DNA of 64,000 nucleotides from Clostridiaceae bacterium OM02-2AC (lineage in GTDB: Bacteria > Bacillota_I > Bacilli_A > Erysipelotrichales > Erysipelotrichaceae). A program made the position numbers and the translations under genes. This document shows, one piece after another, positions 8,867 to 17,629 of the stretch; positions within the stretch are counted from its first letter, which is position 1; each line of letters opens with the position of its first letter. The stretch is taken from contig QULU01000024.1 in assembly GCA_003481775.1 (NCBI GenBank), forward strand, positions 9,002 to 73,001. Direction: 5' to 3'. The notes under the pieces are model-generated. The model made no database searches. It was not told the DNA's origin and was given only the letters and a program-made list of their open reading frames with translations.

Positions 8867-9406
8867 TTAGTAGTTTTTAGCTTCTTCAGCGAAGTGAGCT
8901 CCGGAGTATCCACATACCGGACATGCCTTAGGTGCTGCAGTTCCTTCGTGACGGTATCCACAGATATCACATACCCATACAGTAGCTTCGTCTTTCTCAA
9001 ATACCTTGCCGTTCTTTACGTTCTCCAGCAGCTTCAGATAACGTTCTTCGTGGTGTTTTTCGATTTTAGCAACCTGCTCCATCTGGAAAGCAATTTTAGC
9101 AAAGCCTTCTTCTTTTGCAGTTTCAGCGAATCCCTTGTACATGTCAGTCCACTCATAGTTTTCACCAGCAGCTGCATCCTCCAGGTTTACCGCAGTTGTA
9201 GGAACCTTATCCTCGTGCAGAGCCTTGAACCACAGCTTTGCGTGCTCCTGCTCATTACGTGCAGTTTCTTCAAAGATATCAGCAATCTGCTCCATACCTT
9301 CTTCACGAGCCATCTGTGCATAATACGTATATTTGTTACGTGCCTGAGATTCACCAGCGAATGCTGCCATTAAGTTCTGTTCTGTCTTAGATCCTTTTAA
9401 TTCCAT
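8867..9406 (-). CDS. rbr: Rubrerythrin
   Basis: 179 residues. The N-terminal four-helix di-iron domain carries the ligand motifs [19 protein letters not shown] and EKHHEERY. The C-terminal rubredoxin domain has CxxC-x12-CxxC (VCDICGY and ACPVCGY) for one iron. It reduces hydrogen peroxide in the cytoplasm of anaerobes. The start is the ATG behind GGAGGA. The Fur-family repressor gene lies just upstream in the same direction, 36 bases away, the classic PerR-like pairing, so peroxide or metal control is likely. Confidence 0.96.
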   Translation of the reverse strand: MELKGSKTEQNLMAAFAGESQARNKYTYYAQMAREEGMEQIADIFEETARNEQEHAKLWFKALHEDKVPTTAVNLEDAAAGENYEWTDMYKGFAETAKEEGFAKIAFQMEQVAKIEKHHEERYLKLLENVKNGKVFEKDEATVWVCDICGYRHEGTAAPKACPVCGYSGAHFAEEAKNY

Positions 9407-9442
9407 GTTTTTTTCCTCCATTTTTAACTTTACATTTTCTGA

Positions 9443-9850
9443 TCAGTGTTTCTGATCCAAACCGTTTTGCTTTTTCAAGCACTCTTCGCAGATACCCTCT
9501 GCCATCATATTGTGTGTCTTGATTGGAAGTCCCGTCTGTTTTGACATTTCCTCGTTGAATGACTCAAGATAAGGAATATCCAAATCAAGGATGCGGTCGC
9601 ACTTAATGCAGTGCAGGTGATAGTGCGGTTTACAAGTTTTATCGTACTGATAACCATCTATAGGATGCGCAATCTTTTTGACTTCATGCATCTCACATAA
9701 AATATTCAGATTTCGATAAATCGTCGCCAGACTAATTTTCTGGCCGCCGGCATTCATTTCCTGAAAGACCTGCTCCGGTGTGACATGACCCTCTATCTGT
9801 TTCATATAATTCAGTATCATATCACGCTGCTTGGAAGACTTTCTTATCAT
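9443..9850 (-). CDS. Fur-family metal-dependent repressor (PerR-like)
   Basis: 135 residues. The winged-helix N-terminus (SKQRDMILNYMKQIEGHVTP, LATIYRNLNIL) is followed by the H-x-H-C-x2-C segment HYHLHCIKCDRI and a second pair CEEC near the end, together forming the structural zinc site. The start is the ATG behind GGAGG, four residues inside the longest frame. Its position directly upstream of rubrerythrin favours peroxide sensing over iron or zinc uptake control, but the sensing metal cannot be read from sequence alone. Confidence 0.92.
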   Translation of the reverse strand: MIRKSSKQRDMILNYMKQIEGHVTPEQVFQEMNAGGQKISLATIYRNLNILCEMHEVKKIAHPIDGYQYDKTCKPHYHLHCIKCDRILDLDIPYLESFNEEMSKQTGLPIKTHNMMAEGICEECLKKQNGLDQKH

Positions 9851-9865
9851 GTCAACCTCCAATCT

Positions 9866-9941
9866 TAAGAACCATTCTTATTATATACCCGTAAACCTGT
9901 TTCGTCAATAGTTTTAAGAATAAAATTAAAAATAATTCTTA
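9866..9941 (-). promoter_or_regulatory. Two Fur-family-type inverted repeats upstream of the repressor gene
   Basis: TAAGAACCATTCTTA (9866-9880) is a 7-1-7 inverted repeat with one mismatch, the spacing of Fur/PerR boxes. A second pair, TAAGAAT and ATTCTTA, lies at 9915-9921 and 9935-9941. Both are between ispF and the repressor start, in the expected promoter region, which suggests autoregulation covering rubrerythrin as well. Confidence 0.6.
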
Positions 9942-9973
9942 GTTTCTTCTTTTAGAAATATCCAAGGATTGCT

Positions 9974-10450
9974 TTACTTTTTGTTCAACAGGACAACACA
10001 CTGTGCCTGCACACCTTCCTCACGACCGACAAACCCCAGCTTTTCCCCGCGGGTTGCCTTGATGCTAACCTGTTCCATATCACAGTGCAGTGCCTCTGCG
10101 ACATGTTTTCGCATTGCCGGGATATGCGGTGCCATCTTGGGACGTTCTATCATGATCATGGCGTCCAGATTACCGATTGCGTATCCCTTTTCATCCATAA
10201 TCTTATATACCTGCTTCAGCATCCATAAAGAATTCATATCCTTATATCTCTCATCCGTATCCGGGAAATGCTTACCAAGATCACCCAGAGCCAGCGCCCC
10301 CAGAATACTCTCCGCTATTGCATGCAGCAGCGCATCTGCATCGGAATGCCCAAGCAGTCCCAGCTCATGCTCGATTTCCACGCCTCCCAGAATCAGCTTT
10401 CTTCCTTTTACCAGCTGATGTATATCTGTAGATTGTCCGATTCGTATCAT
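9974..10450 (-). CDS. ispF: 2-C-methyl-D-erythritol 2,4-cyclodiphosphate synthase
   Basis: 158 residues, full length for IspF. It closes CDP-ME 2-phosphate to the cyclodiphosphate in the MEP isoprenoid pathway. The zinc ligands are in the N-terminal STDIHQL and LLGHSDADAL blocks; the C-terminal TRGEKLGFVGREEG loop binds the nucleotide. It stands alone; the other MEP genes are not in the window. Confidence 0.96.
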   Translation of the reverse strand: MIRIGQSTDIHQLVKGRKLILGGVEIEHELGLLGHSDADALLHAIAESILGALALGDLGKHFPDTDERYKDMNSLWMLKQVYKIMDEKGYAIGNLDAMIMIERPKMAPHIPAMRKHVAEALHCDMEQVSIKATRGEKLGFVGREEGVQAQCVVLLNKK

Positions 10451-10565
10451 ACAGACACCTCCTCTTATATTTATATAGTGTATCGCAGATTGACAAAAGA
10501 CGCAATTCCCCTCGTTTATTTCACATGGAAAACAAATATAGTTTGGATTTCTTACTTTTTTGTAA

Positions 10566-10586
10566 TTTGTAGAAAAATACTACAAA
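10566..10586. promoter_or_regulatory. Palindrome upstream of the lipoprotein genes
   Basis: Perfect arms TTTGTAG and CTACAAA separated by 7 A/T bases, about 60 bases upstream of the lipoprotein start and about 30 upstream of a TATAAT-like box. It resembles a repressor operator; the regulator is unknown. Confidence 0.45.
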
Positions 10587-10644
10587 ATGAAAGAACCTTA
10601 TGGTATTATTAAACTATAATAAAAATAGCAAGGGAGAGAAACAA

Positions 10645-11406
10645 ATGAAAAAATTAGCCGCACTGGTATTAAGTTTTGGTATGCTGTTTTCCATGGCTGC
10701 CTGTTCCGGTTCTAAGGTAAGCGACGATGCACTGGATAAACTGGAATCCTCTGTAAAGAAATTCAGCGAGGTAAAAAACGCAAATTACGCTGCAGATATG
10801 GATATGACGGTAGATAAGGAAAATGCAAAAATCAAGCTGTATGGTAGCTTCATTACAGAAACAAAGAAGCCTCTGCAGATGAGCATGATCATGGACATGG
10901 AAGCAAGTGGACAGAAGCTGGAGAAATACATGCAGCTGTTCGTTAAGGATGATACCATGTATTTGAACATGATGGACATGATGAAACAGAAAACAAGCCT
11001 GAAGGAAGCAATGGGTACTGCAAGTATCCCAAATGTAAACTTTGATGCAGATACCTTTAAAATGAATAAGGAAGACATGAAAAAATTCCTGAAGGAAGCG
11101 TCTGTAAAAGGAAACGACCTGAAGCTTTCCTTCGATATTGAAAAAATCAACGAAGAGGCTAAAAAGGAAACAAAGAAAAACAATGTTACGGATGCGAATG
11201 TAGAATTCAAGAAGCTGGATATGGATGTCACATTAAACAATGACTTCATGGAGAAAGCAGTCATCACCATGGAAATGACGAATACCAAGGGAGAAACCAA
11301 GCAGGAAATGAATGGTACGATATCTCTGAGCGTAAAGGATATTAACAAGGTTTCCAGCATCGACTTCCCGGACTTCAAGGACTACAAGGAAGGCAGCATA
11401 GAATAA
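10645..11406 (+). CDS. Predicted lipoprotein, first of a tandem pair
   Basis: 253 residues. A classic lipoprotein signal (MKKLAALVLSFGMLFSMAACSG) puts the lipidated cysteine at residue 20, so the protein should be anchored outside the membrane. The rest is rich in Lys, Met and Asp and has the look of a large open beta-sheet, like other Bacillota lipoproteins of unknown role. The start is behind AGGGAG; the longer frame has no ribosome site. Its C-terminus (IDFPDFKDYKEG) is nearly repeated in the next gene (IEFPSFKDYKKA), which shows the two are paralogues. Function not known. Confidence 0.85.
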   Translation: MKKLAALVLSFGMLFSMAACSGSKVSDDALDKLESSVKKFSEVKNANYAADMDMTVDKENAKIKLYGSFITETKKPLQMSMIMDMEASGQKLEKYMQLFVKDDTMYLNMMDMMKQKTSLKEAMGTASIPNVNFDADTFKMNKEDMKKFLKEASVKGNDLKLSFDIEKINEEAKKETKKNNVTDANVEFKKLDMDVTLNNDFMEKAVITMEMTNTKGETKQEMNGTISLSVKDINKVSSIDFPDFKDYKEGSIE

Positions 11407-11415
11407 GCATGTAAC

Positions 11416-11447
11416 GGCCGTTGAACTCTTAGCTTCACGGCCTTTTT
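11416..11447 (+). terminator. Hairpin between the paired lipoprotein genes
   Basis: Arms GGCCG..TGAA and TTCA..CGGCC followed by five T. It should reduce read-through from the first lipoprotein gene into the second. Confidence 0.7.
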
Positions 11448-11463
11448 ATAAACAGAAAGAGGG

Positions 11464-12324
11464 ATGAGGAATTTGAAAAAAGCACTGGCATTACTGACCT
11501 GTACGCTGATGGTTTTCACACTGGCCGCATGCAGCAGTAAGAGTAAAATCAATGAGGATGCGTTGGATACGTATGCGAAAGCAACAACAAACATGACAAA
11601 GCTGAAATCTGCAGCCTTCGATATGAAGCTGCTGGTTGATGCAGATGAGATGGATATGCATGCGAAAGTGACCATGGATGGAAAGTATAATGCGGAAAAG
11701 AAGCTGCAGCTGGCCTTGCACATGGATGCTGCTGTAAACGGAATCGGGCTTGACGATCTGGCATCATTTTATATGAAGGATGATGTTATGTATGCAAACA
11801 TTATGGATATGGAAAAGGAATACAAGGAACTGGATGATCAGCTGTTAAGCAAGCTAAAGCTTGATAAGGAAACCGGTGATCCAAAAAAGAATGTTGAAAA
11901 GAGCTTTGAAGAAATGACAATGGAAGTAAAGGATGGCAAGAAGGTCATCACTGCTGTCATGAATAAAGATGGACTAAGCAACGCAAAGGATTATGCAAAT
12001 AAATCTATCGATGATGATACCTTCAAGATTGGTGATGGGTTTAAAGTCACAGGTGTGCGTGAAGGAGCCTATATTCTTACCGTTAATAAGCAGAATCAGT
12101 TTGAACGCGTAGAAATGAAGATTGCGGCTACCTATGAAATGGATGATGCGGATGGGAAAAAGGAAACCGTCGACATGACAATCAACCTCATTGTGAATCT
12201 GAATGATATCAATCAAGTAAATAAAATTGAATTTCCATCCTTTAAAGACTACAAAAAGGCAGACAGCAAAAAATCAGACACAAATGATCTGCTGGATGAT
12301 TTAAGTAATGAAAATGCACTCTGA
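11464..12324 (+). CDS. Predicted lipoprotein, second of the tandem pair
   Basis: 286 residues. The lipobox LAAC follows a hydrophobic signal (ALALLTCTLMVFTLAAC). It shares layout, spacing of conserved positions and the C-terminal FPSFKDYKK block with the preceding gene, indicating a tandem duplication. The ATG at 11464 sits only one base from AGAGGG. An in-frame TTG at 11473 is better spaced from that site and would begin right at the signal peptide, so the true start may be the TTG. Function unknown. Confidence 0.85.
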   Translation: MRNLKKALALLTCTLMVFTLAACSSKSKINEDALDTYAKATTNMTKLKSAAFDMKLLVDADEMDMHAKVTMDGKYNAEKKLQLALHMDAAVNGIGLDDLASFYMKDDVMYANIMDMEKEYKELDDQLLSKLKLDKETGDPKKNVEKSFEEMTMEVKDGKKVITAVMNKDGLSNAKDYANKSIDDDTFKIGDGFKVTGVREGAYILTVNKQNQFERVEMKIAATYEMDDADGKKETVDMTINLIVNLNDINQVNKIEFPSFKDYKKADSKKSDTNDLLDDLSNENAL

Positions 12325-12340
12325 GGTTGCATTTTTCATT
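12307..12340 (+). terminator. Terminator overlapping the end of the second lipoprotein gene
   Basis: Arms AATGAAAATGCA and TGCATTTTTCATT; the upstream arm is part of the last codons and the stop. Confidence 0.65.
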
Positions 12341-12364
12341 TATATCTGATATGATGTACAGGCT

Positions 12365-12446
12365 TATAAGGGAGTAGTTAGCTCACATTTGAGTAGTTAG
12401 GTCAACATAATGATTCACAGTGAATCTGGCTTAAGTATTAAATAAC
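12365..12446 (+). ncRNA. yybP-ykoY-type manganese riboswitch
   Basis: The leader of mntP contains the signature pieces of this family in order: GGGAGTAGTTAGC, then GTCAACAT, then ATCTGGCTTAAG. It is followed at once by a strong terminator hairpin and then mntP. In this family manganese binding prevents termination and switches on the exporter. Assigned from motif pattern and context; no covariance search was run. Confidence 0.75.
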
Positions 12447-12486
12447 GAGACTTATGCGTGTGTTTTTCACGTATGAGTCTCTTTTT
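12447..12486 (+). terminator. Riboswitch-controlled terminator of mntP
   Basis: Arms GAGACTTATGCGTG and CACGTATGAGTCTC around TGTTTTT, then CTTTTTC. It ends 19 bases before the mntP start and is the likely expression platform of the manganese riboswitch. Confidence 0.8.
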
Positions 12487-12505
12487 CATTCAGGAGGATA
12501 AGGAT

Positions 12506-13069
12506 ATGAGTTTATTTTCTATTTTCATGATCGGTATCGGGCTGAGCATGGACGCATTTGCGGTCAGCGTCGCAAGAGGTATGACAATGAAGAAAGAGGA
12601 GCTTCTGCGCTATGCACTCACACTCGGCTTCTTCTTTGGCATATTTCAGGCTGTTATGCCACTGATTGGCTGGTGGGCAGGCAGCTGTTTTCAGGAATTC
12701 ATCGCTTCCATTGACCACTGGATTGCATTTGGCTTATTGGCTATCATCGGGAGCAATATGATACGGGAATCCTTTCGCGGTGAGGAAGAGGCCTGTGATG
12801 ATAAATCACTGACATTAAAAACTATTCTGATTCTGGCCGTTGCGACTAGCATTGATGCTCTTGCAGTCGGTATCAGCTTTGCATTTTTACAGGTACATAT
12901 CTGGACTGCGATCGTCATCATCGGACTGACTACCTTTGTTCTCAGCTTCCTTGCGGTCTATCTGGGAAATCGTCTCGGCAATCTCCTGGAGAAATATGCC
13001 GGCATTCTGGGAGGCATCATTCTGATATTGATTGGAACAAAAATCCTTCTGGAGCATCTGCTTGGGTAG
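12506..13069 (+). CDS. mntP: Manganese efflux pump MntP
   Basis: 187 residues, six predicted membrane helices arranged as two homologous triple-helix repeats, each with the conserved aspartate motif (SMDAFAVS near residue 15 and SIDALAVG near residue 115). It exports Mn2+ across the cytoplasmic membrane. The start is the ATG behind AGGAGGATAAGG; the longer frame runs back through the riboswitch terminator and is not credible. The upstream manganese riboswitch supports the assignment. A distant relative, YtaF, is encoded at 44.96 kb. Confidence 0.95.
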   Translation: MSLFSIFMIGIGLSMDAFAVSVARGMTMKKEELLRYALTLGFFFGIFQAVMPLIGWWAGSCFQEFIASIDHWIAFGLLAIIGSNMIRESFRGEEEACDDKSLTLKTILILAVATSIDALAVGISFAFLQVHIWTAIVIIGLTTFVLSFLAVYLGNRLGNLLEKYAGILGGIILILIGTKILLEHLLG

Positions 13070-13140
13070 AATTCCCTGCCGATGCCCCTTTTTCTTTGAT
13101 TTTATGATAAAATAGTACGTACATGAAGGGAGGAATGTGT

Positions 13141-14406
13141 ATGAAGCAGCCACTGGCGTTTCGGATGCGACCGCAGCATTTGGATGATATTATCGGACAG
13201 CAGCACCTGATTGGTGAAGGCAAGGTTCTTCGCAGGTGTGTTCTTGAAAAACGCTTATTCTCCATGATTTTCTACGGACCACCAGGCACCGGAAAAACAA
13301 CGCTCGCCATGGTGCTTGCAAATGAGCTGGAGCTGCCGTTTCGGATGTTTAATGCAGTTACCGGAAATAAGAAAGATCTGGAAACCATTTTTCAGGAAGC
13401 AAAATTTTATGAAGGTCTTATCGTAATTATTGATGAGGTGCATCGGTTAAATAAGGATAAGCAGGACCTTCTCCTTCCTCATGTCGAAAACGGCAATATT
13501 ACACTGATTGGCGCAACAACCAGCAATCCGCTTCATGCCATCAATCCAGCCATCCGTTCCCGCTGTCATCTGTTTGAAATCAAGCAGGCACAGCAAGCGG
13601 ATATCGAGCAGGCACTGATGAAAGCCATTCATCATCCTGACGGTCTTAATGACAGTGTTCAGATTGAGGAGGAAGCACTGCATATCATAGCACGGCACAG
13701 CAATGGAGATATTCGTTACTCCCTCAATATTCTTGAAATATGTGCACTCGCAAGTGACGGTATCATCACACAGGAGCTTGTTTCTCAATATTCCCAATTT
13801 CCAAATATGAGCATGGACAGCGATGGAGACGGCTATTATGATGTTTTAAGCGGTTTTCAGAAATCCATTCGCGGCAGTGATATAGACGCTGCCCTGTATT
13901 ACCTGGGCATCATGATTGAAGCAAATGATATGGACAGTATCGAGCGAAGACTGCTTGTGACCGCCTATGAAGATATCGGTCTGGGAAATCCTGCTGCGGT
14001 GGCACGGTGCGCAACAGCGATTGATGCTGCAAAGCGAGTCGGCTTTCCTGAGGCGCGCATCATCCTGTCGGCCGCTGTTATCGATCTGACCTTATCTCCG
14101 AAATCAAAAAGTGCAGAGCATGCAATCGATGCCGCTATGAGCACCCTTCGCCATACCTCCTACAGTGTGCCGGATTATCTGCGATTCACACCGGTTAATA
14201 TGGATGAGGATGAAACATATGATTATGAACGCAGTGATCTCTGGAATCGTATCCAGTATCTGCCGGACAGGCTGAAACATAAGCGTTTCTATGAACCGGA
14301 GCTGACATCCTCCTATGAAAAGATACTGGCGCAAAATCTGGAGAAGCTGAGAAAGGTCCCAAGATCCAGCAATCTGAAGGCATTAAAAAAACAAAGTAGC
14401 CGATAA
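13141..14406 (+). CDS. rarA: Replication-associated recombination protein A (RarA/MgsA ATPase)
   Basis: 421 residues. AAA+ ATPase with the N-terminal block MRPQHLDDIIGQQHL, Walker A GPPGTGKTT (about residues 46-54), Walker B VIIDEV (about 95-100) and sensor 1 GATTSNP. The C-terminal MgsA tetramerisation part includes ALYYLGIMIEANDMDSI and EDIGLGNP. It acts on stalled replication forks. The start behind GGGAGG was preferred over an ATG 18 bases earlier. The gene stands alone. Confidence 0.95.
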   Translation: MKQPLAFRMRPQHLDDIIGQQHLIGEGKVLRRCVLEKRLFSMIFYGPPGTGKTTLAMVLANELELPFRMFNAVTGNKKDLETIFQEAKFYEGLIVIIDEVHRLNKDKQDLLLPHVENGNITLIGATTSNPLHAINPAIRSRCHLFEIKQAQQADIEQALMKAIHHPDGLNDSVQIEEEALHIIARHSNGDIRYSLNILEICALASDGIITQELVSQYSQFPNMSMDSDGDGYYDVLSGFQKSIRGSDIDAALYYLGIMIEANDMDSIERRLLVTAYEDIGLGNPAAVARCATAIDAAKRVGFPEARIILSAAVIDLTLSPKSKSAEHAIDAAMSTLRHTSYSVPDYLRFTPVNMDEDETYDYERSDLWNRIQYLPDRLKHKRFYEPELTSSYEKILAQNLEKLRKVPRSSNLKALKKQSSR

Positions 14407-14751
14407 TAGGTAGCGCATATAAAATACATATAAACGAAGCCAGCAGGTACTTTGTTATTACCTTCTGCTTGAGATAAGGAAGTTCAGGCTCTATTGTTTG
14501 ATACAATCGCTTGCGCTTCCTTTTTTATCTGTATATCATCGGAAGTCTTTACATAATAGGAATGCTTTCACACCGCTTAATTCAAAAAAACGACCTCAAT
14601 ACGTCTTGCTGCTTCACCCATACGCTCCTGCAGTCCCATATTCACGAAATGCAATGCTTTTTGAGGATACTACGGTATGTGAAAGCAAAATAAAAACGAT
14701 ATAATCCCTGTTATATCGCAGTCGCATTCTTTCCCTCAATAACCATCAATA
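14407..14751. other. Gene-free spacer after rarA
   Basis: About 345 bases. Only weak hairpins with short T runs are visible near 14500-14530; nothing else was recognised. Confidence 0.4.
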
Positions 14752-15180
14752 CTAATCGAAATACTTTAAATAATGCTTCAGATCGCTGTGACTCTCAAAT
14801 CCATGCTGGCTCAGCAGCTTGAAAAGATTTTTTCTTCTGATGTTCGCAGTCATACGAAGACCGCGATATCCGTTTTTCCGTACTCTGGTCTCAAACACAT
14901 CATAAATCTGACGTACTTCCTCGTTGTCCGCATAATCATCACTAACTACCAGAGCAACAATATTAACCAGCTTATCTGAATACAGTGTTTCATAAGGTGA
15001 GCCGTGAATATAACCGATGACTCTACCTTCATCCTCCGCAACTGTGATAAAGTCACTTCCTGTTTCCAGGATGGAGATGATGCGTTCATACACCTTGTCC
15101 TCATCATAGGAATACCCCAGCTTCTCATTCAGTGCATGGATGTCCTTATAATCCTCCGGCTTGATTCTTCTAAACTCCAT
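14752..15180 (-). CDS. GNAT-family acetyltransferase
   Basis: 142 residues, one GNAT fold. N-terminal MEFRRIKPEDYKDIHALNE, a beta4 strand VNIVALVVSDDY leading to an acetyl-CoA loop, and a C-terminal segment NLFKLLSQHGFE typical of the family. The strict Q/RxxGxG/A pyrophosphate loop is poorly conserved (DNEEVRQI). Start chosen at the ATG behind AAAGGAG. Substrate cannot be predicted. Confidence 0.8.
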   Translation of the reverse strand: MEFRRIKPEDYKDIHALNEKLGYSYDEDKVYERIISILETGSDFITVAEDEGRVIGYIHGSPYETLYSDKLVNIVALVVSDDYADNEEVRQIYDVFETRVRKNGYRGLRMTANIRRKNLFKLLSQHGFESHSDLKHYLKYFD

Positions 15181-15386
15181 AGCAATACTCCTTTCCATTT
15201 CAGCTTTAGTCTATCATAGAATTGCTGTGATTGTAACAGTTTCTTATACAATTCTTGCCGCATTTTTCTCCTTTATACCTTGATGTATAATTTTTTATCC
15301 ACTGGGGATGCTGTAAGTGTTGAAGCGTGCACATGCAGTTTATGATGACAACAGCTACTATATGAAAGAAAGGCAGATGATATGAC

Positions 15387-16472
15387 ATGGTACTTTTAAT
15401 ATTCGCCGCCGCAGGGATACTTTTACTGTTTTATTTGTTTACAAGAAAAAGCGAACAGCCGGTTCAGAAGGTAAATATTCAGGCAGACATACAGCATGAT
15501 GAAGAAGCAGAGATATTTCTGGCTGGCGGGTGCTTCTGGGGTGTACAGAAATTCCTATCCTCCCTTGAAGGCGTCCGCTTTACGGAGTGTGGTTATGCGA
15601 ACGGAACGACTGATAATCCAACCTATGAGGATGTCTGTACGAATGATACAGGCTTTGCAGAGTGCGTACATGTCCTATATGATAGAAACGCACTTTCGCT
15701 GGAGAAGCTTTTGAGCCAGTTTTACACCATCATCGATCCAGTATCCGTGAATCGTCAGGGAAACGATATCGGCTCTCAATATCGCACCGGTATTTATTAT
15801 ACAAATCCCAGAGACGCAGAGATCATACAGCAATCCTTAGATAAGCTCCAACGATCCTATGATCAGCCGCTTGCTATAGAGCATCAGTCTCTGGAGAATT
15901 TCTATTCCGCAGAGACCTGTCATCAGGATTATCTGGATAAGCATCCGGATGGTTATTGTCATATACCCGCCTGGAAATTTGAAAAGAAAGAAGCAGCAGA
16001 GCCCCACCGTTTCCCGGTGCCTGATAAGCAGGAGCTGAAGCAGAGACTGAGTGCAGAGCAATTTGCAGTAACACAGGAAAATGCGACAGAGCGACCTTAT
16101 CGAAATGCCTACTGGGATACCTTTGATAAAGGAATTTATGTCGATATCGTCAGTGGAGAACCGCTATTTGTTTCTACGGATAAGTTCGTTTCCGGTTGCG
16201 GATGGCCGAGCTTTACGAGGCCGATTCATAGTAATTTGATTAAAGAAAAAAGTGATATAAGTGGAGGTATGCGTCGAACAGAGGTGCGCAGTACGCATTC
16301 CGATGCCCATTTGGGACATGTGTTTGATGATGGCCCGCAGCACTGCGGCGGGATGCGCTATTGTATCAACAGTGCGGCATTGAAGTTTATTCCCATCTAT
16401 GAGATGGAGGAAAAGGGCTATGGTGATTATCTGGCGCTTTTACAGCAGGAAAACCAGCAGACTACTGAATGA
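15387..16472 (+). CDS. msrAB: Membrane-anchored methionine sulfoxide reductase MsrA-MsrB fusion
   Basis: 361 residues. A single N-terminal membrane helix (residues 2-18) is followed by MsrA with the catalytic cysteine in GGCFWG (about residue 49) and MsrB with SGCGWPSF and the catalytic cysteine in RYCINS (about residue 328). It reduces both S- and R-epimers of methionine sulfoxide. The helix suggests the enzyme works on the outer face of the membrane, repairing exported proteins. The ribosome site is weak and about 16 bases from the ATG. A strong terminator follows. Confidence 0.93.
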   Translation: MVLLIFAAAGILLLFYLFTRKSEQPVQKVNIQADIQHDEEAEIFLAGGCFWGVQKFLSSLEGVRFTECGYANGTTDNPTYEDVCTNDTGFAECVHVLYDRNALSLEKLLSQFYTIIDPVSVNRQGNDIGSQYRTGIYYTNPRDAEIIQQSLDKLQRSYDQPLAIEHQSLENFYSAETCHQDYLDKHPDGYCHIPAWKFEKKEAAEPHRFPVPDKQELKQRLSAEQFAVTQENATERPYRNAYWDTFDKGIYVDIVSGEPLFVSTDKFVSGCGWPSFTRPIHSNLIKEKSDISGGMRRTEVRSTHSDAHLGHVFDDGPQHCGGMRYCINSAALKFIPIYEMEEKGYGDYLALLQQENQQTTE

Positions 16473-16538
16473 AGTATGCGATTTAACGCATGATGCAAAA
16501 AAAATATGAGAGTATGCTGATTTTCAAATTTAGAAAAA

Positions 16539-16587
16539 GGTAATTCTAGGCTGTCGTATCAGCCACTATTAGAATTACCCTTTTTAT
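16539..16587 (+). terminator. Terminator of msrAB
   Basis: Arms GGTAATTCTA and TAGAATTACC followed by CTTTTTAT. The bases from here to 16825 show no further recognisable feature. Confidence 0.85.
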
Positions 16588-16825
16588 AATATTCGAGAGT
16601 GAAGCAGAGCCTGTTTCATGTTCTTTTTCTATATGTATGTTCATGTACCTGTTCGTTTTTTCATTATCTCTTTTCTACCAGTGTTGTTCCTTATACCTTT
16701 GCGGTACTCAGGGGAGGAGTAATATGGAAGTAAAAGCTCCCTTTTATTCGTATAAAAATGAAGAGCTAAAATGTATTTATCATGGATGCTTATCCCTATA
16801 CTAAGTCTTCAGCAGCACCTATGAT

Positions 16826-17629
16826 TTAAATAATGCCTGTAAAGGCTCCTAAAAATGCCAGTATAATATAGATAATGATCAGATGCGTTGCCTTTGCATG
16901 TTTTTTTACCATCAGAATCCAAGTCACAATCAGCAGCAGCAAAGGCAGTACAGATGGGAATACACCATCCAAAAATCCCTGTACAGTTACATCCTTTACT
17001 ATGGTGATATTTACACTCAATGCCACAAAGCTGGCACCTATTGCACCCGTTACAATCAGACCAAGGATAGAGAATGCCTCCTGTATCCGTTTCGCATTTT
17101 TCCCCAGAAACATATTGACCGATTCAATTCCTAACCTGTACCCTCTAAAATATACAATATAAGAGAATGCAACAATCAGAGGAAACATGGTAAATATGTA
17201 GAACAGAGGACCTACAATACTTCCATCAGCTGCAAGAGAGATACCAATACTCAAGAAAATCGGACACATCAATCCCTGGAAAAAGCTATCTCCTATTCCT
17301 GATAGCGGTCCCATAAGACCAACCTTCACACCATTAATCATACCATCATCAATCTCTGCACCATTGGCACGATTCTCCTCAAGTGCCGCAACAATACCGG
17401 GTACCACACTGCCTAGAATCGGCTCAACATTATAGAAAACACTATGTCGCTTTAATGCCTTTATTTCCTCTTCCTTATCGTCTCCATACAATTCCTTTAT
17501 GATTGGCAGCATACTATGCAGGAAGCCAAATGCCTCCATACGTTCAAAGCCAAGAGATGTAAGATGGAAAAATGACCAGTTTAAATAACTCTTCATCAAT
17601 GTTGATTTCTTTAATTTCTTCTGTTCCAT
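16826..17629 (-). CDS. PTS mannose/sorbose-family EIID (second system)
   Basis: 267 residues. The amphipathic start (LMKSYLNWSFFHLTSLGFERM) and the block KVGLMGPLSGIGDSFF identify EIID. C-terminal helices span the membrane. Its ATG overlaps the stop of EIIC (TAATG), so the two are translationally coupled. Third gene of an operon EIIB-EIIC-EIID whose missing EIIA lies 2.5 kb away at 20984. It is clearly different from the EIID at 5269. Confidence 0.94.
   Translation of the reverse strand: MEQKKLKKSTLMKSYLNWSFFHLTSLGFERMEAFGFLHSMLPIIKELYGDDKEEEIKALKRHSVFYNVEPILGSVVPGIVAALEENRANGAEIDDGMINGVKVGLMGPLSGIGDSFFQGLMCPIFLSIGISLAADGSIVGPLFYIFTMFPLIVAFSYIVYFRGYRLGIESVNMFLGKNAKRIQEAFSILGLIVTGAIGASFVALSVNITIVKDVTVQGFLDGVFPSVLPLLLLIVTWILMVKKHAKATHLIIIYIILAFLGAFTGII

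Noticed and set aside
8858..9373. 171-codon plus-strand frame antisense to rubrerythrin
   Set aside because: Phe/Ser/Cys-rich shadow; the minus strand has complete rubrerythrin metal motifs.
10785..11378. 197-codon minus-strand frame over the first lipoprotein
   Set aside because: Antisense to a gene with a signal peptide and ribosome site; composition is Ser/Phe rich as expected of a shadow.
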